Below are positions 62,553 to 64,000 of a stretch of DNA of 64,000 nt, piece by piece (the first letter of the stretch is position 1; each line of letters opens with the position of its first letter). Source of the DNA: Capronia americana (taxonomy: Eukaryota > Ascomycota > Eurotiomycetes > Chaetothyriales > Herpotrichiellaceae); the NCBI GenBank assembly GCA_016110215.1, contig JADWQD010000009.1:1-64000 (forward strand). The letters are read 5' to 3'. Under the pieces are notes generated by a model. The model saw nothing but the letters and a program-made list of their open reading frames with translations. It was not told the origin of the DNA and did no database searches. Position numbers and translations under genes: made by a program.

Positions 62553-63270
62553 GTGCGGTTGGCGGTTCCGAGCCGGTTCGCCTATCGTCTTGGCGTGTCT
62601 CCGCAAATATCATCACGTGATCACCCCAACGGGGAATTGCCACCGTTCAGACCTCTATGCAGACCTCTGTGCGGACTTGAAGCCAATATTGTTTTGAGGG
62701 GGAGTCAAGACCACCCGCTCCAAAAAGGGGGGGGGTGGCGAACTGGGGGCCGACTGTCGTTTGTCCGGTGTGTGCACGGCCATCATCGGGGATGTTGTTC
62801 CGGAAAGTTTCTTGGGGCACTACGGTTGTGGTGGTGGAGAACGCTGTGGCAGTAGAAACCCATTGCTGGAAAGCGAATCTGGGTCAGGTATGGTGAGATG
62901 GCCTCAAGCGGCCTGTTCTCTATCGTCTGGGATTGGCGGAACTATGTCCCGCGTGCGTGCGCAGTGCATGGCAGAATGTAAAGGTCTCTCTCCTTGGAGT
63001 GGTTCCTCGAATTTGTTATTGACTACTTGGTCCTCTTCTGTTGGGCGTTGCATAACACCCCTCTCAAGCCTTGTAATCTTACAATAAGGAAATGTGTGAC
63101 CTTGTCCATCAACTCCTGCATGAGCGTATGGACGTCCTGTCAGGATGCGTCATCCGCCCTCTGGTAAGAACTTGTCTGCAGTACGTGCTTTGATCCTGTG
63201 AATTGGCGGCATCTGTTGCTGGTTTCTGCGCTGTGAGAATTTCTGCTTCTCCTTGCTGGCCTCAGACCCC
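62553..63270. other. no recognisable gene
   Basis: A G-run (62727-62735) and unbiased frames; no element identified. Confidence 0.45.
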
Positions 63271-64000
63271 TCAGCAGCCCTCTCCCGCCATTCCTTCCCC
63301 AGAGATGGCATCCAGCGCGTTTCTAATCTGTGTCAGGCGCGCGCCCATTCCCCAATCAAGAATATTTCGGACCTGGTCACAAAACTTCTGGAAGTGTTCT
63401 CGGTCGTGGAGCAGAAATGTCGCAACGCGCTGGATGTAGTACCTCGCCTCGTCGTCTTTCCACGAAATCCATATTTGGGCGATGTTGTTGTCCACAGCAA
63501 TGCTGTAGCACAAGTTCGGGACCCGCTGTGTGCTCGGGCATTGCGGAAGGGAGATGTTCAGCTGGTCCGTCGCGTTGAGGCACGCTGATGACGCACCGGC
63601 ACACTGGTTAACAGCGACCCAGAGATCACCTGACGTACCTCCCTGGGCTTTGATATCGATGGTGAGGAATGGGAAAGAAACGCAGGTTGTTGCGGGATTG
63701 AGCATTGATTGAGCCAGGACTTGCGACTCCGTGAAGGCCTCCATCGTGTACCCATATAGCTTGTCCGGTCTTGGCTGACTGACCCTAAACAGAGTCTGAG
63801 GACTTTTGGGGACGAGATGCTGCCCTAGGGAAGATTCGGAGGTGCCTTTCAAACCCATTTCGCACGCATTAACTGCGTCTTCACTGGGACTGAACACCTT
63901 CTGTTGGAGAAAGTCCGCAACATCTCTTTCATTGCACCCCGTCGTTATGAAAGAGTCCAGGACCCTCATGCACGTGTTCAACTCCTTGACCGAGAGCTTG
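63271..64000 (-). CDS. PD-(D/E)XK-like protein, DUF7924-type, 5' end beyond the window
   Basis: The frame is open to the right edge, so the start is missing. Visible: a helical region (CMRVLDSFITTGCNERDVAD), SQPRPDKLYGYTMEAF with the PD motif intact, FPFLTIDIKAQG (D-x-K), GDLWVAVNQCAGASSACLN, then YSIAVDNNIAQIWISWKDDE and FCDQVRNILDWGMGAR. These are the DUF7924 blocks in the normal order. It is divergent from the three members at 29.7, 37.7 and 45.7 kb and lacks their repeat tail, ending SGEGMAGEGC. All expected active-site positions seem present, unlike the 45685 gene. No damage in the visible part. Confidence 0.75.
   Translation of the reverse strand, partial: KLSVKELNTCMRVLDSFITTGCNERDVADFLQQKVFSPSEDAVNACEMGLKGTSESSLGQHLVPKSPQTLFRVSQPRPDKLYGYTMEAFTESQVLAQSMLNPATTCVSFPFLTIDIKAQGGTSGDLWVAVNQCAGASSACLNATDQLNISLPQCPSTQRVPNLCYSIAVDNNIAQIWISWKDDEARYYIQRVATFLLHDREHFQKFCDQVRNILDWGMGARLTQIRNALDAISGEGMAGEGC

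Noticed and set aside
62075..62620. Coding frame across the N-gap
   Set aside because: Runs through 97 N and a satellite; not interpretable.

Overview
The window looks like a gene-poor, repeat-rich stretch of a filamentous ascomycete (Pezizomycotina) genome. Two dispersed 5S rRNA genes of fungal type, short introns of 49-62 nt with GTANGT/GTGAGT donors and CTAAT or CTGAC branch sites, an F-box protein, a Myb/SANT-like protein, Ty3/gypsy remnants and nonsense codons of CpA-to-TpA type (as left by RIP) all point there. Most of the sequence is not genic: microsatellites, minisatellites and decayed fragments fill the space.

The clearest theme is a dense set of PD-(D/E)XK nuclease-like genes. I count ten loci in 64 kb. 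One group has a Uma2-like core, with a conserved His, then a PD motif, then an E-x-(G/A) strand: 4084-5481, 6281-7486, 15361-16494 (three exons), 21163-19958 and 59991-61263 (two exons), plus a tail fragment near 2440-2640. The second group carries what I recall as the DUF7924 core (P-x-P-D ... (D/E)-x-K ... N-Q-C): 29698-31098 (two stops), 37733-36513 (one stop), 45685-44279 (intact frame but PD changed to PS) and 64000-63271 (cut by the window edge). Every locus whose C-terminal tail I recognise ends in a short basic tail. Members have duplicated together with their promoters.

A second theme is seven islands (about 7.8-9.9, 10.8-11.0, 22.0-24.4, 27.2-28.9, 41.6-43.1, 57.0-57.9 and 58.5-59.5 kb) of intronless coding sequence with strong C/G at third positions, unlike the neighbouring fungal genes. 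They encode short membrane or Cys-containing segments on both strands. They are closely packed, twice with overlapping stop/start codons, and are broken by 1-nt frameshifts. They look like a decayed compact, virus-like or otherwise foreign genome; I could not assign a family.

Other content: a complete six-exon trypsin-like serine protease (13800-12179); a frame-broken SANT protein (10320); gypsy integrase (13987) and reverse transcriptase (46857) remnants; a graveyard of metabolic gene fragments (zinc-type alcohol dehydrogenase-like, short-chain dehydrogenase, DHCR24-like FAD oxidase) at 47.6-51.5 kb; an F-box gene (55630); and an assembly gap (62206-62302) inside a 17-bp tandem repeat.
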